From: CAZKNJ01 sp964554185
Lineage (GTDB): Bacteria > 4484-113
Direction: 5' to 3'
Assembly: GCA_964554185.1 (NCBI GenBank)
Contig: CAZKNJ010000008.1
Coordinates: 1 to 64,000, forward strand
DNA length: 64,000 nucleotides
The notes under the pieces were generated by a model that worked only from the letters and a program-made list of their open reading frames with translations, was not told the origin of the DNA and searched no databases. Below, one piece after another: positions 52,392 through 63,112 of this stretch. The position numbers and the translations under genes are program-made. Numbering within the stretch: position 1 is the stretch's first letter; each line of letters starts with the position of its first letter.

Positions 52392-55160
52392 ATGGGTTTC
52401 TTTGAGAGGCTGTTTGACAACAATAAGCGCGAAATCGCGCGCCTTTCGCGCACGGTGGCCGCGGTCAGCAACCTGGAAGCACAAGTGAAGCCGCTCAGCG
52501 ACGACCAGATGCGCGAGCGCTTTGGCGAGTTGCGCCGCGAGATCGAGCCTGCACCGTACGATAAGCAGCCTGACCTGCTCAACACTCATCTGCCGGAGGT
52601 TTTTGCGATTGTCCGCGAGATGGCGCTCAGGCGGCTGGGCGAGCGCGCATTTGACACGCAAGTGATGGCCGGAATCGTGCTGCACGAGGGCCGCATCGCC
52701 GAGCAAAAAACCGGCGAGGGCAAGACGCTCTCCGCGGTGCTTCCCGCCGCCCTTAACGCGCTGACCGGCCGCGGCGTGCACATCGTCACCGTGAACGACT
52801 ACCTGGCGAAGCGCGACGCGGAGTGGATGGGGCCCATCTATGAGAGCCTGGGGCTGAGCGTCGGCGCGCTGCAAAACCAGATGCCCAGCGATATCCGCCA
52901 CGAAGTCTACCGCAGCGACATCCTGAACGGCACCAACAACGAGTTCGGCTTTGATTACCTGCGCGACAACATGGTCATCTACGAAGAAGACATGGCGCAG
53001 CGGGGCCTGTACTTCGCCATCATTGACGAAGTTGACAGCATCCTTATAGACGAAGCCCGCACGCCGCTTATCATCAGCGGCAGCAGCAGCGAAGACACCT
53101 CTATGTACTACCGCGCCGACGAGATTGTGCGCGGGGTGGAGGCTAAGGACGTCACCGGCGAGCGCGAGACCACCGATATCTTCGAGCAGCGCAAGAACGT
53201 GGATGACTCCCACAAGGCCTGGGACTACGAGGTCGACCGCAAAGGGCACACGGTTGCGCTGACCAGCCGGGGCATTAAGAAGGTGGAAAGCCGGCTGCAG
53301 GACGTGCTGCGGGGGCACTCGCTTTACGATTTTGAGAGCACCGAGACCGCGCATTTCATCCAGCAGGCGCTACGCGCCCACGGCCTGTTTGAGTGCGAAG
53401 TGGAGTACATCGTTAAGGAAGGCCAGGTGATTATCGTGGACGAGTTCACCGGCCGCCTCATGCACGGGCGGCGCTACTCCGACGGCCTGCACCAGGCGAT
53501 AGAAGCCAAGGAGAACCTGCGCGTCAAGAGCGAGTCCCAGACGCTCGCCAGCATCACCCTCCAGAACTACTTCCGGATGTACAAGAAGCTCGCCGGCATG
53601 ACCGGCACCGCGAAGACGGAAGAGGAGGAGTTCAAGAAGATCTACGGCTTTGACGTAGTGGTCGTCCCCACCCACCGGCCGATGGTGCGGCAGGACCAGC
53701 CCGATGCGGTGTACAAGACCGAGAAGGGCAAGTTCCGCGCGGTAGTTGACGAGATTGCTGAGCGGCATGGCAACAACCAGCCCATGCTCGTCGGCACCGT
53801 TTCGATTGAGCGGAGCGAACGGTTGTCGCGCCTGCTCTCGGCCAAGGGCGTGCCGCACCAGGTGCTGAACGCCAAACACCACGAGAAGGAAGCGATGATT
53901 GTCGCCCAGGCCGGCCGCTATGGCGCGGTGACCATCGCCACGAATATGGCCGGCCGCGGCACCGACATTGTGCTCGGCGGCAATCCTGCGTTCAAGGCGA
54001 AGGAGGAGATGCACCGCCTCGGGCTGAACTGGGAGAACGACCAGGAGACTTACGAGCGGTTCCTTGCCGAAGAGAAGGAGAGATGGCAGGAGGAGCACGA
54101 CCAGGTTGTCGCCGCCGGCGGCCTCTACATCATCGGCAGCGAGCGCCACGAGTCCCGCCGCATTGACAACCAGCTGCGGGGCCGTTCCGGCCGCCAGGGC
54201 GATCCCGGAGAGTCGCGCTTCTTCCTCTCGCTGGAAGACGACCTGATGAAGATGTACGGGGGCGACCGCATCGGCTGGCTGATGGACCGGGTCGGGCTTA
54301 CCGAAGACGAGCGCATTGAGCACGGGCTGCTGTCCCGGGCGATTGAGAGCGCCCAGAAGAAGGTTGAGGGGCGCAACTTCGAAATCCGCCGGAGCGTGCT
54401 GCAGTACGACGACGTAATGAACAAGCAGCGCGAAGTGATCTACGACGAGCGCAAGCGCATCCTGCAGGGCGAGAACATGCGCGACCGCGTGGTCGGTTTC
54501 ATCGGCGACGCGGTGGACTCGATTGTGGGCAAGTTCATCTATGAGACGGTGAAGAAGAAGCACGAGGTGGACGAAGCCGGGATGCTGCTGGAGCTGGGGC
54601 AGATGCTGCCTACGCTGGGAATCCAGCCGGAAGACCTGAAGGGCCAGGACCCCGAGGTCATTCGGGAAACGATTCACCGCAAGGCCGTTGACTTCTACGA
54701 AGGCAAGGAGAAGGAGTTCGGCGCGGAAGTGATGCGCGAGATTGAGCGCGTCATCACCCTGCGGACCATTGACCAGAGCTGGATTGACCACCTGAACGCG
54801 CTGGACCACCTCAAGGAGGGCGTGGGGCTGCGCGGCTATGCGCAGGTGGAGCCGATTGTGGTGTACGCGCAGGAGGCGTTTGAGCTGTTTGACGCGCTCA
54901 AGGCCAGCATCGGGACCCAGGTTATCAGCCAGCTGTTCAAGGTGCAGTTGCGCGAGGACCAGGAAGTGGAGCGCAAGAGCGCCTACAACATTCACGGCAC
55001 CGGCCGCGGCGCCGAAGGAGGAGTGGCGCAGCGCGGAATGCAGGCCGGCCAGCGCGGCACCCTCAAGCGCGCCCAGCCGAAGGTGGGGCGCAACGACCCC
55101 TGCCCGTGCGGCAGCGGCAAGAAATACAAGCAGTGCTGCGGGAAAGCGGCGGCGAAGTAG
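52392..55160 (+). CDS. secA: Preprotein translocase ATPase SecA
   Basis: The 922-residue motor drives protein export through SecYEG. Motifs are complete: Walker A (EQKTGEGKT), DEVDSILIDEARTPL, the preprotein crosslinking domain, TNMAGRGTDI, and RQGDPGESRFFLSLEDD. It ends with the zinc-binding SEC-C motif CPCGSGKKYKQCC that binds SecB or ribosomes. The start chosen (MGFFERLF) matches other SecA proteins; a longer in-frame start lies upstream of the predicted transcription start. Confidence 0.97.
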   Translation: MGFFERLFDNNKREIARLSRTVAAVSNLEAQVKPLSDDQMRERFGELRREIEPAPYDKQPDLLNTHLPEVFAIVREMALRRLGERAFDTQVMAGIVLHEGRIAEQKTGEGKTLSAVLPAALNALTGRGVHIVTVNDYLAKRDAEWMGPIYESLGLSVGALQNQMPSDIRHEVYRSDILNGTNNEFGFDYLRDNMVIYEEDMAQRGLYFAIIDEVDSILIDEARTPLIISGSSSEDTSMYYRADEIVRGVEAKDVTGERETTDIFEQRKNVDDSHKAWDYEVDRKGHTVALTSRGIKKVESRLQDVLRGHSLYDFESTETAHFIQQALRAHGLFECEVEYIVKEGQVIIVDEFTGRLMHGRRYSDGLHQAIEAKENLRVKSESQTLASITLQNYFRMYKKLAGMTGTAKTEEEEFKKIYGFDVVVVPTHRPMVRQDQPDAVYKTEKGKFRAVVDEIAERHGNNQPMLVGTVSIERSERLSRLLSAKGVPHQVLNAKHHEKEAMIVAQAGRYGAVTIATNMAGRGTDIVLGGNPAFKAKEEMHRLGLNWENDQETYERFLAEEKERWQEEHDQVVAAGGLYIIGSERHESRRIDNQLRGRSGRQGDPGESRFFLSLEDDLMKMYGGDRIGWLMDRVGLTEDERIEHGLLSRAIESAQKKVEGRNFEIRRSVLQYDDVMNKQREVIYDERKRILQGENMRDRVVGFIGDAVDSIVGKFIYETVKKKHEVDEAGMLLELGQMLPTLGIQPEDLKGQDPEVIRETIHRKAVDFYEGKEKEFGAEVMREIERVITLRTIDQSWIDHLNALDHLKEGVGLRGYAQVEPIVVYAQEAFELFDALKASIGTQVISQLFKVQLREDQEVERKSAYNIHGTGRGAEGGVAQRGMQAGQRGTLKRAQPKVGRNDPCPCGSGKKYKQCCGKAAAK

Positions 55161-55166
55161 GCTCTC

Positions 55167-55973
55167 TCAGGCGTCGCGCCGAAGCACCACGGCGTTCGCA
55201 AAGCCCGCATCGCGAATCTTGTTCTTCACGGCTTCGGCGGGCTTGTACTCATCCAAAGGCGCGCCGATCTCTATCGCATAGGACTTGGACTCGCCCGCCC
55301 CGCGAACGGAGAGACTTGATTCAAAGCCCAGTTCGCGCAACCGGTCGCGCTGGCGGTTGGCTTCGGATTCGCTGCTGAACACGCCGGCAATCACTACATA
55401 GATGTAGCCGGACTTGGCGGGGGCCTGCTCTTTGGGCTTATCCTTAGGCTTTTCGGGCTTGGGTTCTTCCTTGGGCTTCTCCGGTTCCTTCTTAGCCTCC
55501 TCTTTGGGCTTCTCCGGCTCGGCCTGTGGCTTCTCAACTTCTTCCTGTGCGGCCGGAGGAGTCTCGCCGGGCTGCGCCTGCTCCTCGGTCACCTGCGGCG
55601 GAGGCGTTTCCTCGGCCTTGGCCGGCTCGGCGCCCAGCGCGATGTCAGCCGGCATCAATGACAGATCCGCTACCGAAGTCGCGTACTCCTTCACGTCCTC
55701 CAGCGCGAGCAGCTTCTGCCCGCCGGCCTGCGGCGGCGCCACCGGCGGCTTGGCCGCAGCGGCCTGCTGCGGTTCCGGCGCGACCATCTCGGGACGGTTT
55801 TCGGCGAGCTGTTCCAGGTTCTCGCGGGGCTTGGTGAAGTACACGACTGCCAGGACGATGAGGCCTACCGCGATGATACCGGCGAACACCAGCGTGACCG
55901 CCAGCACCGCGCGCTCGCGCTGGCGCTTGGCCAGGTAGTACTGCGGATAAAACTCTTTCCGGGGACCGCTCAC
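55167..55973 (-). CDS. SPOR-domain membrane protein
   Basis: About 268 residues. A short cytoplasmic tail, one membrane helix (about 25-55, VLAVTLVFAGIIAVGLIVLAVVYF), a long Pro/Glu/Lys-rich linker (AEPEKPKEE repeats) and a C-terminal SPOR domain (YIYVVIAGVFSSESEANRQRDRLRELGFES...). SPOR domains bind denuded glycan strands at division sites. The start is GTG at 55973, only 6 nt after TATAAT (55985-55980), so the mRNA appears leaderless. Confidence 0.85.
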   Translation of the reverse strand: MSGPRKEFYPQYYLAKRQRERAVLAVTLVFAGIIAVGLIVLAVVYFTKPRENLEQLAENRPEMVAPEPQQAAAAKPPVAPPQAGGQKLLALEDVKEYATSVADLSLMPADIALGAEPAKAEETPPPQVTEEQAQPGETPPAAQEEVEKPQAEPEKPKEEAKKEPEKPKEEPKPEKPKDKPKEQAPAKSGYIYVVIAGVFSSESEANRQRDRLRELGFESSLSVRGAGESKSYAIEIGAPLDEYKPAEAVKNKIRDAGFANAVVLRRDA

Positions 55974-55979
55974 GGCTAA

Positions 55980-56011
55980 ATTATAACATCGCGCTGGCAA
56001 TGTTGTATAAT
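55980..56011. promoter_or_regulatory. Divergent -10 elements (SPOR gene and barrel gene)
   Basis: Minus strand TGTTATAAT, hexamer 55985-55980, leads to the SPOR gene. Plus strand TATAAT at 56006-56011 leads to the barrel gene. The two promoters overlap back to back. Confidence 0.55.
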
Positions 56012-56066
56012 CCCACCCACTAGCGACTGGGGGGTGACACCCTCCAGCCTCACACTGGGAGAATTC

Positions 56067-57698
56067 GTGGTTGGTTTACGGCTGGTTACAGCTGTGGTTT
56101 TTGCCGCGTTGATTTTGGCGCGGGCATCGCTGATTTCGTTCGGACAAACTGCGAAGGGAACATTCCCGCGGATCACCATCGACTCCTGGCTGGAGACGAG
56201 AGGTGATTCGCGTGATTCGTCTGCGGCCGCCACGCAGTTCCGCCAGACCTTTAAGTTAGAGCCCTACTTGCCGGCCTTTGAGCTGCCGGGGCTGCTGGTC
56301 AATTCCACTCTGGAGTACTCGGCGAGGATTGACGGCACCGACTACCCCACTGGCACCAATGGCGGGCGCACCTATTCGGAATACAAGATGCAGTTCGGCG
56401 CCCAGGACCGCTACGGGCGCCTGCAGTTCGGCACCGCCATAACCAACGCCCTTTCGCTTCAGCCCGCTGGGCCGGGGAACGCATACCTCCGCGGCGATCC
56501 GCGCACTACCCGCCAGGCGACGATGGCGCTGAAACCTCCGCTGGGGCCCACCGTGGCCGCGTACATCACCCAACAGGAAAGCAGCTCGTTCTACAACGGG
56601 CAACTGGGGAGCGGCAGCGAGATCGGGTCCGGCGGCTTCAACGCCACCCACCAGTTTCCCACCGGCAAGCTGTGGATGGCGCGCAGCGTCTCCGACTCGG
56701 AAACCTACCCCGGCGGCATCTCCCGCTCCAGCGAGACTACGGTGCTGGAGTTTGAGAACGCTTTCAGCCTGCCCCTGGGAAATCTGCACACCAAGTACAA
56801 CTATCAGGATGCGAGCAACAACGCCTGGACGGCGCCGGGGGAAGTGAGCTCCACCCAGACTGAAGCGGTGGAAACCGGCCTGTCCGGCTGGGCGCTCAAT
56901 AGCGCGCTGGACTATAACGCGGGCTATTCCCAGCGCCGCACCGTGGCGCCGGACGGCAGCGCGACCAACGAAAGCTACCAGAACTTCGCCATGGGCTACC
57001 GCCCGCCACTGCCCGGCGGGGCTACCGCCCGCGTGGGATTGAGAGTGAATGAGAGCCAGGTGGACAGCGCCTACCAGGACCGCACCACTTCGCAGTTCGC
57101 GTACGATCTCAGCTACTCGCCCAACACTCAGTTGAGCCTGAGCGTCAACGCCACCGAGAGGCAAACCACCGACGAGCGAGTATCCGTCCGCGTCAACGCC
57201 GAAAGCGCCGTCAGCGGCTCGCTGACCTACCAGCCGCACAGCCGCTTCAGCGCCATCGCGTCGCTGAACACCTCCAAGCGCCGCGACTACCGGATGGTTG
57301 AGTCCGAGTGGAACACCCAGTCGGTGTCGCTCTCCACTTCCATGCAGGTGAGCCGGAGCCTGAGCCTCAACCTCGGCCTCAGCGACGCATCCACGCAGAA
57401 TCTGAGCAGCCGGCTGCTGGGCGACCGCGATGACGACAGCAGCCGCGCCACCGTCGGCTTCAACTTTCGCCCCTCGCCGCAGATTCTCCTCAACGGCAGC
57501 TTCAGCTCCAGCGCCTACCACTACGACCCCGGCAACAACAAAGTTGACCAGAACCTCACGCTGACGTTCAAGTACGACTTCGCGCCCAACGCATTCTGGC
57601 AGTTCATCTACCGCAGCGACGATGACTGGTACCGCGGCGAGCCGCTGCAGAACCGGCACGGCGACACGGTTTCCACCAGCTTCCAATTCCGCTTTTGA
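56067..57698 (+). CDS. Predicted outer-membrane beta-barrel protein, function unknown
   Basis: About 543 residues. An N-terminal hydrophobic segment (signal peptide, ending near SFGQTAKG), then alternating amphipathic strands throughout, about two dozen by eye, and a C-terminal ...STSFQFRF. Ending in Phe is the BAM-recognition signal of outer-membrane barrels. No family was recognised. I chose the GTG at 56067 (5 nt after GGGAGA) over an in-frame GTG at 56034. rpiB starts 8 nt after the stop. Confidence 0.6.
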   Translation: MVGLRLVTAVVFAALILARASLISFGQTAKGTFPRITIDSWLETRGDSRDSSAAATQFRQTFKLEPYLPAFELPGLLVNSTLEYSARIDGTDYPTGTNGGRTYSEYKMQFGAQDRYGRLQFGTAITNALSLQPAGPGNAYLRGDPRTTRQATMALKPPLGPTVAAYITQQESSSFYNGQLGSGSEIGSGGFNATHQFPTGKLWMARSVSDSETYPGGISRSSETTVLEFENAFSLPLGNLHTKYNYQDASNNAWTAPGEVSSTQTEAVETGLSGWALNSALDYNAGYSQRRTVAPDGSATNESYQNFAMGYRPPLPGGATARVGLRVNESQVDSAYQDRTTSQFAYDLSYSPNTQLSLSVNATERQTTDERVSVRVNAESAVSGSLTYQPHSRFSAIASLNTSKRRDYRMVESEWNTQSVSLSTSMQVSRSLSLNLGLSDASTQNLSSRLLGDRDDDSSRATVGFNFRPSPQILLNGSFSSSAYHYDPGNNKVDQNLTLTFKYDFAPNAFWQFIYRSDDDWYRGEPLQNRHGDTVSTSFQFRF

Positions 57699-57706
57699 GC
57701 AGCGCT

Positions 57707-58171
57707 ATGAAGATCATCATCGGAAACGACCACCGGGGAACGAAGTTCGCCCTCGCGCTCGCCGAGCACCTGGCGGCGCTGGGACACGAAGTTGAGCACA
57801 CAGGTACTGCGACTGAGGACTCCTGCGACTACCCGGACATCGCCGCGGCGCTGGGCCGGAAAGTAGTAGCGGAAGGCAAAGGGCTGGGTGCGGACGAGAG
57901 CGGAGTATTCGGCATCGGCCTGTGCGGCAGCGGCGTGGGCATCTGTATGGCGCTTAATAAGGTTAAGGGGATACGCGCCACACCCGTGTGGAACGACCAC
58001 CTGGCGGAATATGTGAAACGGCACAACAACGCCAATGTCATCTGCTTCAGCGCCGACACCCAGGAGCTTTCCGACATCAAGCGCTACATCGGCATATACA
58101 TGGACGCGCGCTTTGAGGGCGGACGGCATGCGCGCCGGGTGGAGAAGATTGGGGAGATGGAGAGGGAATAG
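57707..58171 (+). CDS. rpiB: Ribose 5-phosphate isomerase B
   Basis: The 154-residue RpiB/LacAB-family enzyme interconverts ribose 5-phosphate and ribulose 5-phosphate. Motifs: IGNDHRGTKFA at the N-terminus with the active-site Asp/His, YPD, and GLCGSGVGICMALNKVKGIRAT with the catalytic Cys. The ATG at 57707 is used; four upstream codons are unlikely. The start is close behind the barrel gene. Confidence 0.93.
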   Translation: MKIIIGNDHRGTKFALALAEHLAALGHEVEHTGTATEDSCDYPDIAAALGRKVVAEGKGLGADESGVFGIGLCGSGVGICMALNKVKGIRATPVWNDHLAEYVKRHNNANVICFSADTQELSDIKRYIGIYMDARFEGGRHARRVEKIGEMERE

Positions 58172-58197
58172 GGGAAGCAAGGAGCAATGCACGGGTG

Positions 58198-58218
58198 GCA
58201 CAGCCGACTCGGCTGTGC
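58198..58218. repeat. Left REP palindrome of the RAYT element
   Basis: GCACAGCCGA-C-TCGGCTGTGC, 10-bp arms, preceded by GGGTG. It is inverted relative to the right copy at 58752-58772. Confidence 0.75.
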
Positions 58219-58294
58219 ATTAGTACAGAGGTTATGAGCTCATGTTCTTGCTGACAGATGGAAGCTAGCCAAACGGCTATACTCAATATGCAGT

Positions 58295-58783
58295 ATGGAA
58301 GCCGAATTCTCACAGTACCAAAGGAATCTCCCGCACTTCCGGCTAGCCGGTGCCACCTACCACATAATCTGGCGCTCGCATCCCTCATTTCAGCAGTTGC
58401 CCGACCTCACGAAATAAATCACGCTGGAGACGATACTGCGCTTCTGCCCGGAGCGCTATGACCTGCTGGGATGCGTGATTATGGACGACCACGTTCATGT
58501 AGTAGTAACACCAAAGCCAAAATGGCCGCTTGCCAAAATCGTTCACACCTGGAAGTCGTATACTGCGCATCAAACCAACAAGCGACTGGGCCGAAGTGGT
58601 CCGGTCTGGCTGGATGAATCCTACGATAGGATTATAAGAAGCGATAGTGATTTGTATGAGAAGCTGACTTACATCCTTAACAACCCACGGGAGAGGTGGC
58701 CAGATATGCAGGAGTATCCGTATCTGTGGGTTAGGGGAGTGACAACCCCGAGCACAGGCGAGTCGCCTGTGCCACCCAGCTAG
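58295..58783 (+). pseudogene. REP-associated tyrosine transposase (RAYT), interrupted by a stop
   Basis: The frame from ATG 58295 encodes a Y1-transposase-like protein of about 162 codons: HFRLAGATYHIIWRS, CVIMDDHVHVVVTPK with the catalytic HVHV metal pair, HTWKSYTA and ESYDRIIRSDSDLYEKLTYILNNP. TAA at 58415-58417 interrupts it in frame; a part from GTG 58475 could be expressed but lacks the N-terminal fold. RAYTs mobilise REP palindromes, and two REPs flank this gene. The last ~17 codons run into the right REP. It is probably inactive unless the stop is read through. Confidence 0.78.
58752..58772. repeat. Right REP palindrome of the RAYT element
   Basis: GCACAGGCGA-G-TCGCCTGTGC, same 10-bp arm plus 1-nt centre as the left copy, followed by CACCC. 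The element edges GGGTGGCACAG and CTGTGCCACCC are inverted. Confidence 0.75.
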
Positions 58784-58796
58784 CCGCATTCACTAG

Positions 58797-60190
58797 TTAC
58801 ATCACGCCGTCAATGATCTCCAGCGTCACGGCATTGCCGACATTCATCCCGCGCGAAGTCAGCGCGATGCGGCCATCCTCCACTACCACGAGACCGGATT
58901 CCACCTTTTCCANNNNNNNNNNNNNNNNNNNNNNNNNNNNNNNNNNNNNNNNNNNNNNNNNNNNNNNNNNNNNNNNNNNNNNNNNNNNNNNNNNNNNNNN
59001 NNNNNNNNNNNNGTCAGCGCGATGCGGCCATCCTCCACTACCACGAGACCGGATTCCACCTTTTCCAGCGTAAGCGCTTTCTCGTGGAGGCCCTGCCATA
59101 CTTCCGGGCTGAAGCCCTCCGGCGAAATCCCCCACATGGTGCGCAGGCCCAGCATGGCGCGCTCGAAGACGATGGTTGCGGATGAAAGCTCGTCGCGCTC
59201 CGCCACCGGCAACTCGCCGCGCTCCAATGCCGCGAAGTACTCGGCGAAGCCGCGATGGTTGCGTGTGCGCACGCCGTTCACGCAGCCAGAAGCATTCAAG
59301 CCGAAGCCGAAATAATCGCCGCCGCGCCAGTAGTTGAGGTTGTGCCGCGACCATTTCTCCGGCCGCGCGAAGTTGGAGACCTCGTAGCGCAAGAAGCCGC
59401 TCCCGGCCAGCACCTGCTCCGCCAGCTCCAGCTCGCCGGCAATGCGGTCGTCGTCCGGCGCAACCGACGGGTTGGCCTGCGCTCGCTCCCACAGCGGCGT
59501 GCCCTCCTCCAGCTTGAGGCCATACAGCGAGAAGTGGCATGGTTGAAAGAGCAGCAGTTGCGCGATGTCCTGCGCGATTTGCTCCGGCGGCTGCCACGGC
59601 AGGCCGAGCAGCAGGTCAAAGGACAGGTCAAACGCCGCAAGCTCGTCCGCCAACTCGTAGAGCGCGGTGAGCGCCCCCCCGCTGCTGTAGGTGCGCCCCA
59701 GTTGGCGCAGCGACTCGTCGCACAGCGACTGGATGCCGATGGAAACGCGGGTGACGCCCAGTTCGCGCCATTGCTGAAGCAACTCACGGCCAAGGGTGTC
59801 GGGATTCGCTTCAATAGTGGATTCCTGCAAGCCGCCCAGGTCGAAGTGTGAACGCAGTGCCGCGAAAATGCGCTCGAGGCATTCCACCGGCAGCAATGAC
59901 GGCGTTCCACCGCCGAAGTAGAGGGTGCCAGCCGCGAGGCCGCCCTGCTCCTTCGCGAGCAATCCGATTTCGCTGATGAGCAGGCCGGTGTAGCTTTCCG
60001 GGCTGAGGCCAACAGGCAGTGAGGCCAAGGGGTAGCTCGCGAAGTCGCAATAGGCGCATTTCCGCAGGCAGAAGGGGAGGTGGAGATAGACGCCCGCGCC
60101 CGAAGTAGCGAGTAGCGAGTAGCGAGTAGCCTGGGGGGAACCGGTAGATGGTAGTTCGTAGTTCGTAGTTGGGATGTAGAGCGCGCGCAT
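58797..60190 (-). CDS. hemW: Radical SAM heme chaperone HemW (reconstructed across a contig overlap)
   Basis: Collapsing the overlap gives 412 residues. CLRKCAYCDF carries the radical-SAM CxxxCxxC. Other landmarks are YFGGGTPSLL, EANPDTL and the C-terminal winged-helix-like HemW domain ending TSRGMNVGNAVTLEIIDGVM. HemW is a heme-binding relative of coproporphyrinogen dehydrogenase that delivers heme. The first ~30 residues come from heptamer repeats (60104-60171) and precede the normal family start GVYLHLPFC. The ATG overlaps the upstream gene's stop by one base (TAATG). It is normally next to lepA. Confidence 0.9.
58858..59067. other. Unmerged contig overlap (55-base duplicate around 100 N)
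   Basis: Bases 58858-58912 and 59013-59067 are identical. hemW is intact after collapsing one copy. Confidence 0.93.
60104..60171. repeat. Heptamer array left of the four-helix-bundle gene
   Basis: AGTAGCG repeated almost four times (60104-60130), then GTAGATG, GTAGTTC, GTAGTTC and GTAGTTG (60144-60171). It lies inside the 5' end of hemW. GTAGATGGTAG at 60144-60154 is the exact reverse complement of 60588-60598 on the other side of the gene. Confidence 0.75.
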
Positions 60191-60594
60191 TACTTACTGG
60201 GACGCTTGGGTGATTTCAGGGAGCTCAGTAAGCCCCCGATCAACTTGGCCGAACGGACGCGAAGGCCATCCAGTTTGGTGTACTCCGCTTTACTTATGTA
60301 TCCAAGCTCAAGTGCGAATAAAAGGTACGTCTCAACTTCTCCTAGCGAACCACGAGCGATATCCAAGTAGCGAGCGAATTCAATCTTACCCCTTCTTTCG
60401 TATCCTTCAGCGATGTTCGCTGAGACCGAAACTGCGGCGCGCCGAATCTGGCTGGTCAGACCGTATATCTCATGTTTGGGCCACGAGGCCGTGACTCTGT
60501 AGACTTCATACCCAAGCTTGAACGCGACCTGCCACGCAACAAGGTCGCGGTAACGTTGACCGTTCGCCCTGCCTTCCGAACTACCAGCTACCAT
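60190..60594 (-). CDS. Four-helix-bundle protein (23S rRNA intervening-sequence protein family)
   Basis: A 134-residue helical protein with the family signature: YRDLVAWQVAFKLGYEVYRVTASWPKHEIYGLTSQIRRAAVSVSANIAEGYERRGKIEFARYLDIARGSLGEVETYLLFALELGYIS, listed here as landmarks (LVAWQ, YGLTSQIRRAA, SVSANIAEG, ARGSLGE). Homologues form pentameric four-helix barrels; the role is unknown, and relatives occur in rRNA intervening sequences and as Avd of diversity-generating retroelements. It sits between lepA and hemW, flanked by inverted heptamer arrays. The ATG lies within the right array. Confidence 0.88.
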   Translation of the reverse strand: MVAGSSEGRANGQRYRDLVAWQVAFKLGYEVYRVTASWPKHEIYGLTSQIRRAAVSVSANIAEGYERRGKIEFARYLDIARGSLGEVETYLLFALELGYISKAEYTKLDGLRVRSAKLIGGLLSSLKSPKRPSK

Positions 60595-60608
60595 CTACCA
60601 CCTACCAT
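60581..60608. repeat. Heptamer array right of the four-helix-bundle gene
   Basis: CTACCAG, CTACCAT, CTACCAC, CTACCAT in tandem, four copies. It covers the start of the four-helix-bundle gene and ends 4 nt before the lepA stop region (60612). It is inverted relative to the left array. Confidence 0.75.
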
Positions 60609-60611
60609 ATG

Positions 60612-62426
<1,815 letters not shown>

Positions 62427-62429
62427 AAT

Positions 62430-62607
62430 AGCCTCCGAACCGCGATTATAACATCGCGCGCGGCGCGGNNNNNNNNNNNNNNNNNNNNNNNNNNNNNNNN
62501 NNNNNNNNNNNNNNNNNNNNNNNNNNNNNNNNNNNNNNNNNNNNNNNNNNNNNNNNNNNNNNNNNNNNAGCCTCCGAACCGCGATTATAACATCGCGCGC
62601 GGCGCGG
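62430..62607. other. Unmerged contig overlap (39-base duplicate around 100 N)
   Basis: Bases 62430-62468 and 62569-62607 are identical. Collapsing one copy puts lepA and the membrane-protein gene back to back, about 75 nt apart. Confidence 0.9.
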
Positions 62608-62639
62608 CGGACGGGCATCGCGCGCCGGTGGAGCGGCCG

Positions 62640-63110
62640 ATGAACATCAAGCGGACAACCAACATCATGTGGACGGTCTTCTTTCTGAGCGTCCTGCTCT
62701 ATCACGGGCTGCTTACATGGCGGTTGCCGACCGTTGAGGCACCGCCGCCGGAATTGCTCGCCCACGCGCTTCTGGCCTTCGGCGCTGCCACGCTGGTGGG
62801 TTTGATCGTCTACGACCTGGCGGTGTTCGGCCGCCCGCGCACCGTCAGCGTGCGGCCGGAGATGCTGCCGCCGGAGGGCAGCCCGATTGACGAGAGCACG
62901 TTCGTGCGCGGGCTGAAGTCGCGCTATTACTTCACGCGCATCATGATTGTCCTTTCCGTGGCCGAAGCCAGCGGAATCTGCGGGCTGGCATTGGGCCTGC
63001 TCGGCGGGAAGCTTTGGGCGGTACACACGCTGTTTGCGCTGAGCTACACTGCGATGCTGTACATCCGCCTGCGCATGTCCACCGCCTGGGAGCGGATGTA
63101 TCTGGGATAG
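62640..63110 (+). CDS. Small four-segment membrane protein, unknown
   Basis: The 156-residue protein has four hydrophobic segments (about 9-27, 42-66, 98-123, 126-143) and a polar loop with GSPIDESTFVRGLKSRYYFTR between the second and third. No family was recognised. The ATG at 62640 follows GGAG by 6 nt. dapF starts 3 nt after the stop. It is divergent from lepA. Confidence 0.65.
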   Translation: MNIKRTTNIMWTVFFLSVLLYHGLLTWRLPTVEAPPPELLAHALLAFGAATLVGLIVYDLAVFGRPRTVSVRPEMLPPEGSPIDESTFVRGLKSRYYFTRIMIVLSVAEASGICGLALGLLGGKLWAVHTLFALSYTAMLYIRLRMSTAWERMYLG

Positions 63111-63112
63111 CA

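Noticed and set aside
58797..59597. A separate gene overlapping hemW on the minus strand
   Set aside because: It is a frame created by the N run and the duplicated 55 bases. It disappears when the overlap is collapsed.
60190..60594. Four-helix-bundle gene as a diversity-generating retroelement accessory (Avd)
   Set aside because: No reverse transcriptase, template repeat or variable repeat is seen in the neighbourhood. The protein is better placed in the general four-helix-bundle family.
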